A stretch of 64,000 bases of DNA from Roseomonas sp. CECT 9278 (lineage in GTDB: Bacteria; Pseudomonadota; Alphaproteobacteria; Acetobacterales; Acetobacteraceae), in assembly GCF_918698155.1 (NCBI RefSeq), contig NZ_CAKKLX010000018.1, positions 26,865-90,864 of the forward strand, given 5' to 3'. Below the pieces are notes generated by a model. The model did no database searches. It was not told the DNA's origin and was given only the letters and a program-made list of their open reading frames with translations. The position numbers and the translations under genes were made by a program. Below are positions 29,191 through 36,004 of the stretch, piece by piece (the first letter of the stretch is position 1; each line of letters starts with the position of its first letter).

Positions 29191-29880
29191 TTACCGCCGT
29201 CGTGCATAGAACCGCGCGATGCGCTCCGGCGCCACGCCGGCGAACCACAGCGCCAGGCAGGACAGGTTGCGGGCCGAGCGCGCCCACCACCCCTCCGCCC
29301 GCCAGCGCGCCGCCGAGGTCACGAAGGCGGCGTCCAGCGCGACCAGCCGCCGCCGCCCGATCCGCCGCACCAGGTCGACATCCTCCATGATCGGGATCGG
29401 GCGCACGCCGCCCATCGCCGCCAGCGTGTCGCCACGCACCAGCAGCCCCTGGTCGCCATAGGGCAGGCCCAGCACCCGGCAGCGCCAGGTGACGGCGCGT
29501 TCCAGCCGGCGGGCCTGGGGCGAAGGGTCATCCAGCGCGAAGCGGAAATGCGCGGCGCGGCCGGCATTGGCCGGGTCGGCCATGAAGGTCGCGGCGACGT
29601 CCCGCCATCCCGGGCCGGGGCGCGTATCGGCGTGGATCACCAGCAGCCAGGGGGTCGTGGCGGCCTGCGTGCCGACGGCAAGCTGGCTGCCGCGGCCGCG
29701 CGGCGCCTCGATGACCTGCGCGCCGGCGGCGGCGGCGATGGCGCGCGTGGCGTCGGTGGAACCGCCATCGGCGACGATGACCGCGTCCACCTGCCCGTGC
29801 AGCGCGCCAAGCGTCGAGGCCAGGGGCCCGGCCGCGTTCAGGGTGGGGATGATGGCGGTGAGTTCGCCCTGCGTTCTCAT
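29191..29880 (-). CDS. TIGR04283-type family 2 glycosyltransferase
   Basis: 229 residues, GT2 fold: ELTAIIPTLNAAGPLASTL at the start, VIVADGGSTDATRAIA (nucleotide-binding D-G-G-S-T-D), a PRGRGSQLAVGT loop, LLVIHADTRPGPGW (H-A-D metal motif), LPYGDQGLLVRGD and the IPIMEDVDLVRRIG catalytic region. This is family TIGR04283, the partner of the next gene. The ATG at 29878-29880 is preferred to a GTG one codon earlier. Its upstream region carries a CtrA box 17 bp from the start codon. An almost identical copy of codons about 60-147 appears at the right edge of the window, fused to broken smc. Confidence 0.85.
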   Translation of the reverse strand: MRTQGELTAIIPTLNAAGPLASTLGALHGQVDAVIVADGGSTDATRAIAAAAGAQVIEAPRGRGSQLAVGTQAATTPWLLVIHADTRPGPGWRDVAATFMADPANAGRAAHFRFALDDPSPQARRLERAVTWRCRVLGLPYGDQGLLVRGDTLAAMGGVRPIPIMEDVDLVRRIGRRRLVALDAAFVTSAARWRAEGWWARSARNLSCLALWFAGVAPERIARFYARRR

Positions 29881-29896
29881 CACGACCCGATCACGG

Positions 29897-29912
29897 TTAA
29901 GAGAGCATTAAC
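29897..29912. promoter_or_regulatory. CtrA box (TTAA-N7-TTAAC)
   Basis: TTAAGAGAGCATTAAC is an exact match to the alphaproteobacterial CtrA consensus TTAA-N7-TTAAC; with its flanks it is also an inverted repeat GGTTAA-N7-TTAACC. Such a word is rare by chance in DNA of this GC content. It lies 17 bp upstream of the glycosyltransferase start codon (minus strand) and about 85 bp upstream of the radical SAM start (plus strand). Confidence 0.7.
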
Positions 29913-29917
29913 CAGTC

Positions 29918-29932
29918 GTTCGCAGTATGTTC
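29918..29932. promoter_or_regulatory. LexA box 1 (GTTC-N7-GTTC)
   Basis: GTTCGCAGTATGTTC is an exact match to the direct-repeat LexA operator of alphaproteobacteria. It abuts a -35-like TTGACG at 29933-29938 directed at the radical SAM gene, where bound LexA would block RNA polymerase. Confidence 0.72.
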
Positions 29933-29967
29933 TTGACGCAGCCGGGCCGTTTGCCGAGGATGCCTGA

Positions 29968-29982
29968 GAACAAATTGGGAAC
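29968..29982. promoter_or_regulatory. LexA box 2 (inverted orientation)
   Basis: GAACAAATTGGGAAC equals GTTC-N7-GTTC on the minus strand, a second exact LexA operator 50 bp from the first, lying between the predicted promoter and the ribosome site CAGGAG of the radical SAM gene. Confidence 0.7.
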
Positions 29983-29997
29983 TTCAGGAGCAGCGCC

Positions 29998-31149
29998 ATG
30001 CCCGACGGTACCCCGCATCTCGCCCCCGACGCAGCCCCCGGCTTCGCGCTTCCCTCGCTCGCCCGGCGCGGCCGCGGGGCCGGGCTCAATCCCGCCGTGC
30101 GCTTCGAAAGCACGGCGCGCGAGGCCTTCGACGATGGCTGGGGCACGCTGGAAGCCGCCTTCGCCGACCTGCCCCCGCTGCCCACCACCCTGACCAAGGA
30201 CCACGCGAAATCCGCCCTGGCCTGGAACGACAGCCCCGATATCGGCTTCGACCGCGCGGTGAACCCGTATCGCGGCTGCGAGCACGGCTGCGTCTATTGC
30301 TACGCCCGCCCCTCCCACGCCTATCTCGGCCTGTCTCCCGGCCTCGATTTCGAAACCCGGCTGCTGTTCAAGCCGGAGGTCGCCGCCCTGCTGGAGAAGG
30401 AACTGCGCAAGCCCGGCTACGTGCCCAAGCCGATCGCGCTGGGCTCCAACACCGACCCGTACCAGCCGGTCGAACGTACCCTGAAGCTGACCCGCGCCGT
30501 GCTGGAGGTGCTCGACCGCTTCGACCACCCGGTCACCATCGTGACCAAATCCGCCGGCGTGCTGCGCGACATCGACATCCTGTCGCGCATGGCGAGCCGC
30601 AACCTGGTGCGGGTCTGCCTGTCGATCACCACGCTCGACCCGCGCCTGGCCCGCATCATGGAACCCCGCGCGGCATCCCCCGAACGGCGCCTGGCCGCGG
30701 TGCGGCATTTGTCCGAAAGCGGCATCCCCGCCGCCGTGCTGGCGGCGCCGATGATCCCGGGCGTCAACGACGCCGAGCTCGAGGGCATCCTGGAACGCGC
30801 CGCCGCCGCCGGCGCCACCTCCGCCGGCTACGTCCTGCTGCGCCTGCCGCACGAGATCAAGCAACTGTTCGAGGATTGGCTGATCCGCCACATGCCCGAC
30901 CGCGCGGCGCGCGTGCTCTCGCTGGTCCGCCAGACCCGCGGCGGCGCGCTGTACGACAGCCGCTTCGCCACCCGCCAGAAAGGCACCGGCGCCTACGCCG
31001 ACCTGCTGGCGCAACGCTTCGCGGTCGCCACCCGGCGGCTCAACCTGGAACGGCGCGGCGGCGGCGTCGGCGCACTCGACTGCACGCGCTTCCAGGTGCC
31101 GCCGGCGGCCGGCACCCATGCCGCGCCGGCACAGCTGGCGCTGCTGTGA
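29998..31149 (+). CDS. PA0069-family radical SAM protein (SplB-related)
   Basis: 383-residue [4Fe-4S]/SAM enzyme. The cluster motif is CEHGCVYC (Cys94, Cys98, Cys101; C-x3-C-x2-C) in the segment VNPYRGCEHGCVYCYARPSH, followed by LGSNTDPYQPVERTLKLTR and VTIVTKSAGVLRDIDIL, the pattern of the PA0069 branch distantly related to spore photoproduct lyase. The substrate is unknown for this branch. The ATG at 29998 has CAGGAG 8 bp upstream. Its promoter region carries one CtrA box and two LexA boxes, suggesting SOS control and a role in DNA damage response; this is an inference from operator sequences. It converges on moaB through a cluster of hairpins. Soluble; no signal peptide. Confidence 0.87.
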   Translation: MPDGTPHLAPDAAPGFALPSLARRGRGAGLNPAVRFESTAREAFDDGWGTLEAAFADLPPLPTTLTKDHAKSALAWNDSPDIGFDRAVNPYRGCEHGCVYCYARPSHAYLGLSPGLDFETRLLFKPEVAALLEKELRKPGYVPKPIALGSNTDPYQPVERTLKLTRAVLEVLDRFDHPVTIVTKSAGVLRDIDILSRMASRNLVRVCLSITTLDPRLARIMEPRAASPERRLAAVRHLSESGIPAAVLAAPMIPGVNDAELEGILERAAAAGATSAGYVLLRLPHEIKQLFEDWLIRHMPDRAARVLSLVRQTRGGALYDSRFATRQKGTGAYADLLAQRFAVATRRLNLERRGGGVGALDCTRFQVPPAAGTHAAPAQLALL

Positions 31150-31159
31150 CGGGCGCGGC

Positions 31160-31213
31160 GGAGGGGGCCTTGCCCCCTCCGGACCTCCCCCACCAAGGGC
31201 TTAAGGCCCTTGG
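31160..31213. terminator. Tandem GC hairpins after the radical SAM gene
   Basis: GGAGGGGGCCTTGCCCCCTCC (31160-31180) and CCAAGGGC-TTAA-GGCCCTTGG (31193-31213), the first starting 10 bp after the stop. The arrangement is like 26648-26700. Confidence 0.5.
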
Positions 31214-31228
31214 AACCCTCAACTTTAG

Positions 31229-31304
31229 TCGGGGAAGTTGGGGAGGGGCTTCGACTGCGCCGCCGACGCGCCGGGCGCACCATGCCCCGCCCCAACTTCC
31301 CCGA
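31229..31304. repeat. Long inverted repeat in the radical SAM/moaB gap
   Basis: Perfect 15-bp arms TCGGGGAAGTTGGGG (31229-31243) and CCCCAACTTCCCCGA (31290-31304) separated by 46 bp. It is non-coding and lies between convergent genes. It could be a transcript-end structure or the remnant of a small mobile repeat. Confidence 0.6.
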
Positions 31305-31351
31305 TCAGGTATTGGTGTCCAGAGGCCTTTAGGCCTTTGGCGGGTTGGGTC

Positions 31352-31374
31352 CGGGGAGGGCAGAGCCCTCCCCG
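31352..31374 (-). terminator. Hairpin after moaB
   Basis: Perfect CGGGGAGGGC-AGA-GCCCTCCCCG, 8 bp beyond the moaB stop on the minus strand. No T tract; transcript end or stabiliser. Confidence 0.5.
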
Positions 31375-31382
31375 TCGCGCCA

Positions 31383-31922
31383 TCACGCCGCCCGCAGGTG
31401 TTCGCGCAGCCGCGGCATCAGTTCCACCAGGTTGCAGGGCCGGTGGCGGCTGTCGAGTTGCCACACCAGAATGTCGTCCCATGCGTCCTTGCAGGCGCCG
31501 GTGGAGCCGGGCAGGGCGAACAGGTACGTCCCGTCCGCCACGCCGCCCAGCGCGCGGGATTGCATCGTGGAGGTGCCGATCTTCTGGTAGCTCAGCATCC
31601 GGAACAATTCGCCGAAGCCTTCGATCTCCTTCTCCAGCACGCGCTTGAAGGCTTCCGGCGTGACGTCGCGGCCGGTGATGCCGGTGCCCCCGGTGGTGAT
31701 GACGCAGTCGATCGCCCGGTCGGCAATCCAGTGGCGGAGCTGGGCTTCGATCAGGTCGGCCTCGTCGCGCAGGATCTCGCGCGCGGCGCAGCGGTGGCCG
31801 GCGGCCTCGATGCGCTCCACCAGCGTCTGGCCGGATCGGTCGGTGGCAAGGTCGCGCGTGTCGCTGACCGTCAGCACGGCGATGTTGACCGGCAGGAAGG
31901 TGAGCTTGTCGTCGATCGGCAT
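31383..31922 (-). CDS. moaB: Molybdenum cofactor biosynthesis protein B
   Basis: 179 residues, MoaB/Mog fold that adenylylates molybdopterin or acts in its handling. Visible motifs are VNIAVLTVSDTRDLATDRSG at the N-terminus, DCVITTGGTGITGRDVTPEA (the T-T-G-G-T-G binding loop) and YLFALPGSTGACKDAW (the P-G-S-x-x-A/G loop). The ATG at 31920-31922 has GAGGAC upstream and matches the family start; the upstream in-frame codons do not. No other moa or mog gene is in the window, so it stands alone. It is separated from the radical SAM gene by several hairpins. Cytoplasmic. Confidence 0.93.
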   Translation of the reverse strand: MPIDDKLTFLPVNIAVLTVSDTRDLATDRSGQTLVERIEAAGHRCAAREILRDEADLIEAQLRHWIADRAIDCVITTGGTGITGRDVTPEAFKRVLEKEIEGFGELFRMLSYQKIGTSTMQSRALGGVADGTYLFALPGSTGACKDAWDDILVWQLDSRHRPCNLVELMPRLREHLRAA

Positions 31923-32174
31923 GGCGGCGGTCCTCGGCTGCGGACTCAGCATGCGCATCGGCCTGCCGCGCCGCAAGAAAGCCTGGTGGCGACGGAAGCC
32001 TCACCCGGTGGCCTTGAGGCGCCGCGCAGGTGGGATCCCGCCTTGGGCGAAGCGCCCATGCACCCGCGACACCACACGCGGCGGCTCCCCCCCCGGCCTT
32101 GCGAACCGCGCCATGCAACGCCGGTCCGGCGCAAGGCGGGATTCTTGATGCCCCCCCGGCGGCGGACGGCGGCC

Positions 32175-32996
32175 CTACCCGCCCCGCGCCGCGCGGATCT
32201 GGGCGACGGCGGCCTCGACCCGCATCGCCAGCATCGCCTCGCCACGCGCGGCAGAGGACCGCGCCGGATCGCCGGTCGCCCCCAGCGCCGGCAGGTCGGC
32301 CGGGCGCGGCGGCAGGCGCGACAGGTCCACGCCAGGCGGGTGCACCGCCATGAGCTCGGACGTATCGCCGATGCCGGCATGGGTGCCGATCGACGCATCC
32401 GTCTCGCCCTGCGCCCGCAGCCAGGCGTCCTGCGCGGCGATCGCGCCGTACCAGCGGTCGAGCGCGATGGCCCGCGTCGCCTCGCGCCGCCATTCGGCGT
32501 TCAGCCGCGCCGCCAGGCGTTCCTGCGGGCGCTGCGACGGGCCGTTGTCGGCCATCAGGCAGATCCAGCGGAAGCCGGCGGCGCGCAGGGAGCGGGCGAT
32601 GCCCTCCAGCATGCCGGCGAAGGCGTCCTCGCTGACGCCGAGCGTGCCGGGGAAGCGCAGATTGCCCTCGGGCGGGTCGAGCCGACCCTGGGGTGCGAAG
32701 GGCAGCACCGGCACCACCAGCGCGTCGCCCAGCGCCTGCGCCACGCGCAGCGCACCGGCGCGCACGATGTGGTCGTGCTTGCCCAGGATCATGTGCGGCC
32801 CGTTCTGTTCCACCCCGCCCGACGGCACGATCACGGTCCGCCGCCCGCCGGCAACGGCGTCGCGGACCTCCGGCCAGGTCATGTCGGCGATGTCGAGGCT
32901 GCCCGGCAGCGCCCGCGCCCGGCCGGCCATGGCCGCCGCCACCAGCCCCAGCGCGGCGGCCCGCCGCGTCACGCGCGTCGCGATCAGGCCGGCCAT
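32175..32996 (-). CDS. Exported creatininase-family protein
   Basis: 273 residues. The N-terminus looks like a signal peptide (RVTRRAAALGLVAAAMAGRARA, with the two arginines suggesting Tat or Sec). The mature part follows the creatininase fold: VIVPSGGVEQNGPHMILGKH at the first metal site, FPGTLGVSEDAF, LMADNGPSQ and IGTHAGIGDTSELM carrying a Glu ligand. The classical E-Q-H-G-P-H is here E-Q-N-G-P-H, so a usual metal-binding His is Asn; this may mark a subfamily rather than loss of function. Members hydrolyse cyclic amides; the substrate is unknown. The 252-bp gap on its 3' side (31923-32174) holds nothing recognised. Confidence 0.75.
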   Translation of the reverse strand: MAGLIATRVTRRAAALGLVAAAMAGRARALPGSLDIADMTWPEVRDAVAGGRRTVIVPSGGVEQNGPHMILGKHDHIVRAGALRVAQALGDALVVPVLPFAPQGRLDPPEGNLRFPGTLGVSEDAFAGMLEGIARSLRAAGFRWICLMADNGPSQRPQERLAARLNAEWRREATRAIALDRWYGAIAAQDAWLRAQGETDASIGTHAGIGDTSELMAVHPPGVDLSRLPPRPADLPALGATGDPARSSAARGEAMLAMRVEAAVAQIRAARGG

Positions 32997-33070
32997 GCAC
33001 GGAAATCCTTTCCAAATCGCTTGCAGGTATGGGATTTCTCCCGTCCCAGTTTACGAGAACCGTCGCGCGA

Positions 33071-34021
33071 ATGACCCAGCCCGGCTACGATCCGATGACC
33101 GCCGCGTGGAACTGGCTCGCCTCGCTGGCGCGGCTGTTGACCGATCCTGGCTCGCCCTTCTGGTGGCCGACCCTGGTCGCGGCGCTGGTCGGCTTCGGCA
33201 TCGCCGCGGCGGTGACCGGCGTGGGCTGGCGCGCCGCGCGGGCCGAGGCCCTGCCCCGCGCCACCGCGCGCTTCTGGCGCCAGTTGCCGGTCGACCTCGG
33301 CTTCATGGTGGTGAATTCGTCCATCCCGTTCCTCGCGGCGCCGGTGCTGTTCATGGTCAGCGCCATGGGGGCGACGCTCGGCTACCTGCTGATGGTGCCG
33401 TTCTTCGGCGCGCCGCAGGCCGGCACGCGGATCGACATGCTGGCGGCGACCGCCCTGGCGGGCCTCGCGGCCTTCGCGGCGGGCGACTTCGCGCTGTACT
33501 GGACGCATCGGCTTTTCCATCGTTACCCGCTGCTGTGGCGGGCGCACAGGCTGCACCATGCGCCGGAATTCCTCACGCCGATCACCGCCTTCCGCTTCTG
33601 GCCGCAGGAACAGGTGGTCCACATCATGGGCAATGTGTTCATGAGCGGCCTGGCCCTGGGGATGGTGGCGACCATGCTGGGGGCGGCGGTGGTGCCGCTC
33701 ACGCTGCTGGGCGTGAATGCCTTCTCGCTGGCCTGGAACCTGGCGTTCTCGCATCTGCGCCACAGCCATGTCGCGCTGTCCTTCCCGCGCTGGCTGTCGC
33801 ATATCCTGGTCAGCCCGCGGATGCACCAGGTGCACCACAGCGTCGAGCAACGCCACCACGACCGCAACTACGCCACCGTCTTCGCGCTGTGGGACTGGAT
33901 GTTCGGCTCGCTGTACATCCCCGACGCCAAGGAACGCTTCCGCTTCGGCCTGGGCGAGGCCGAGGGCGCCCGTGATGCGGCAACCACGACGCCCGACGCC
34001 GCCGCGACAGCCGCGCGCTGA
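33071..34021 (+). CDS. Sterol desaturase/fatty-acid hydroxylase-family membrane protein
   Basis: 316 residues with four or more membrane helices (about 30-53, 85-108, 115-135 and 150-168) and the histidine clusters of the di-iron hydroxylase superfamily: HRLFHRYPLLWRAHRLHHAPE, HLRHSHVAL and MHQVHHSVEQRHHDRNY. Such enzymes hydroxylate or desaturate lipids in the membrane. The start at the ATG 33071 (MTQPGYDPMTAAW) is preferred; an ATG at 33029 adds 14 residues without a proper ribosome site. It is divergent from the creatininase-like gene and followed 124 bp later by the adenylating enzyme, suggesting a lipid-modification pair; that link is inference. Confidence 0.85.
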   Translation: MTQPGYDPMTAAWNWLASLARLLTDPGSPFWWPTLVAALVGFGIAAAVTGVGWRAARAEALPRATARFWRQLPVDLGFMVVNSSIPFLAAPVLFMVSAMGATLGYLLMVPFFGAPQAGTRIDMLAATALAGLAAFAAGDFALYWTHRLFHRYPLLWRAHRLHHAPEFLTPITAFRFWPQEQVVHIMGNVFMSGLALGMVATMLGAAVVPLTLLGVNAFSLAWNLAFSHLRHSHVALSFPRWLSHILVSPRMHQVHHSVEQRHHDRNYATVFALWDWMFGSLYIPDAKERFRFGLGEAEGARDAATTTPDAAATAAR

Positions 34022-34145
34022 GGATTGGCCGGGCTGCACCGCGGCCCCACCCGACAGCCCGAACCGTGTTCGGCCGGCGTCGCCGCACCGGCGCGGCGGC
34101 GCGCTCTCCATTGCCGAAACCGACCACCGGCCGCCATGCTGCGCC

Positions 34146-35666
34146 ATGCTCACGATCGCCAAGGACGCCTGGCGGGCTGGCCGCGGCCCGCACGACCCGG
34201 CCCTGGCCGACCGGCCCATCCTGCCGCTGCTGCGCGCCTTCGCAACGCGCGACCCCGGCGCCCTCGCGGTGGCGCAGCCCGGCCTCGCATTGGACCGCGC
34301 GGCCTTCTGGCGCGGGGCGATGGCGCGCGGCGTCGCGGCGGCCGCGACACCCGCGGCGGCGCCGGTCGGCATCCTGCTGCCGGCCGGCGTGGAGCACGCC
34401 GCCAGCCTGGTCGGATGCCTGGCGGCGGGGCGCCTCGCCTTTCCGATCGACCCGTCCCTGCCGCCCGACCGGCGCGCCGCGCTGGCCCGCGCGGCCGGCA
34501 TCCAGGCCGCCTTTGGACCGCCCGGCATCCTGCCGCCGGGCTGCGTCGCGCTGCACCCAGCCGAGGGGGAGCTGCAGGCCGAGGCACCGCCCGGCGCGCC
34601 GGCGCTGGTCAGCGCCACCTCCGGCAGTTCCGGCGCACCCAAGCTGGTGGTGCACAACCGCCGCGCGCTGGCCTTCCAGGCCTGGGGCAACATCGCGCTG
34701 CTGGGCGTGACCGAGCGCGACCGGCTGGTCTTCCTCGGCGGCCATGCGAGCGTCGCTTGTGCGATGCACCTGCTGACGGCGCTGCTGGCGGGCGGCGCCT
34801 ACCTGGCCTGGGAACCGCTGGCCGCCGGCCCTTCCGCCCTGCCGATGCTGATGACGGACCACCGCGCGACCCTGCTGCGCGCCGTGCCGACGCTGGCGCG
34901 CAGCCTGCCGCGGATGCCGCATGCGCGCCACGCCCTGGCTGCCGTGCGCGCCGTGCGCCTGGTGGGCGAGGCGTTGCCCGCCGACGACGTCGCGGCGCTG
35001 CGCGCGGTGCTGCCGCAGGACGCACGCCTCATCGCCTCCTACAGCGCCACCGAGACGATCCCCTTCGACCACGAGCTGCCGCCGGCGCGCGGGGGTTCGG
35101 CGGCCGTGCCATCGGGCCGGCTGCGCGCCGGCGGCGCCTTCGTGCTGCTGGATGCGCAGGGCCACCCCTGCCCGCCCGGCACACCAGGCGAGGTGGTGAT
35201 CCGCAGCCGCTACAACGCCATGGGCGAATGGGTCGACGGCGCCTGCGTGCCGGGCCGCATGGCGCCCGATGCGGCGGACCCGGAGAGCCGCATCTACCGC
35301 ACCGGCGACCTCGCGATGGTCGATGCGGATGGCCTGCTGCGCGTGCTCGGGCGGATCGACCGCCAGGTGAAGGTGAACGGCAACCGCGTCGATCCCGCCG
35401 AGGTGGAGGCGGCGCTGCGCGCGCTGCCTGGCGTGGCGGATGCGGCGGTGCTGGCGCGGCAGGCGGGTATGCGGACGGAGCTCGTGGCCGTCGCCGCGAC
35501 GGCCGCCTCCGCTGCGGCGCTGCGGCCGCTGCTGGCGGCGCGCCTGCCCGGCCATGCGGTCCCGGCGCGCATCATCACGCTGCCATCCTTGCCGCTGCTG
35601 CCCGGCGGCAAGCCGGACCTGCAGGCGCTGGGCGCGCTGGCGGACATCGCGAAGACCGGCGCCTGA
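34146..35666 (+). CDS. Stand-alone AMP-binding (adenylate-forming) enzyme
   Basis: 506 residues of the ANL superfamily. Motifs are the P-loop SATSGSSGAPKLVVHN, the A5-like ASYSATETIPFDHE, the YRTGDLAMVDADGLL A7 motif, the hinge GRIDRQVKVNGNRVDPAEVE (A8), and a C-terminal LPLLPGGKPDLQAL whose Lys is the catalytic A10 residue. The A8 and A10 forms are closer to NRPS adenylation domains and acyl-AMP ligases than to acetyl-CoA synthetases. No carrier or condensation domain is attached and none is nearby. It follows the fatty-acid hydroxylase gene. The ATG at 34146 begins at the natural domain start. Acyl or amino-acid substrate unknown. Confidence 0.8.
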   Translation: MLTIAKDAWRAGRGPHDPALADRPILPLLRAFATRDPGALAVAQPGLALDRAAFWRGAMARGVAAAATPAAAPVGILLPAGVEHAASLVGCLAAGRLAFPIDPSLPPDRRAALARAAGIQAAFGPPGILPPGCVALHPAEGELQAEAPPGAPALVSATSGSSGAPKLVVHNRRALAFQAWGNIALLGVTERDRLVFLGGHASVACAMHLLTALLAGGAYLAWEPLAAGPSALPMLMTDHRATLLRAVPTLARSLPRMPHARHALAAVRAVRLVGEALPADDVAALRAVLPQDARLIASYSATETIPFDHELPPARGGSAAVPSGRLRAGGAFVLLDAQGHPCPPGTPGEVVIRSRYNAMGEWVDGACVPGRMAPDAADPESRIYRTGDLAMVDADGLLRVLGRIDRQVKVNGNRVDPAEVEAALRALPGVADAAVLARQAGMRTELVAVAATAASAAALRPLLAARLPGHAVPARIITLPSLPLLPGGKPDLQALGALADIAKTGA

Positions 35667-36004
35667 CCCGCCACGGCCGGATCGCGCCGATGCGGGAACG
35701 GCAATACATCGCGCACCGCGACCATGCGCACCCGCCGACGTCGCGCGGCGCAGGCCGCAGCCCGGCACGCGTCGCACCGGCCACGCGCGCTCGGCGGCGC
35801 AACCACGCCCGCCGCGCTCGGCGCGACACGGTGTCGCGCGGCGGCGCGCGGCCGCCTGCTCGATGCGCGCGCGCCCTGCGTGTCGCGCATCGGCACGACC
35901 GGGCGCGCGCGGCGCGACCGCGCCCAAACCGCCAATCCCCCCCCGGCACAACAGCGCATCGGACGAAAGCCGGCGCAGGGGGCGCCTGAGGGCGTCGAAA
36001 AACC
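35667..36004. other. Intergenic region with palindrome and repeat
   Basis: 338 bp between two convergent genes; no gene supported. It contains a near-perfect palindrome GCGCGACAC-G-GTGTCGCGC (35821-35839, 9-bp arms around one base) and family B repeat copy 2. Confidence 0.55.
35870..36003 (-). repeat. Dispersed GC-rich repeat family B, copy 2
   Basis: On the minus strand it starts GGTTTTTCGACGCCCTCAGG, one base after the transglycosylase stop, continues with GCGCCCCCTGCGCCGG and later has TTTGGGCGCGGTCGCGCCG, which matches copies 3 and 5. It is the most diverged copy in the middle. Confidence 0.5.

Noticed and set aside
30297..33074. Plus-strand frame spanning the radical SAM gene, moaB and the creatininase-like gene
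   Set aside because: Runs out of frame through three genes with clear motifs.
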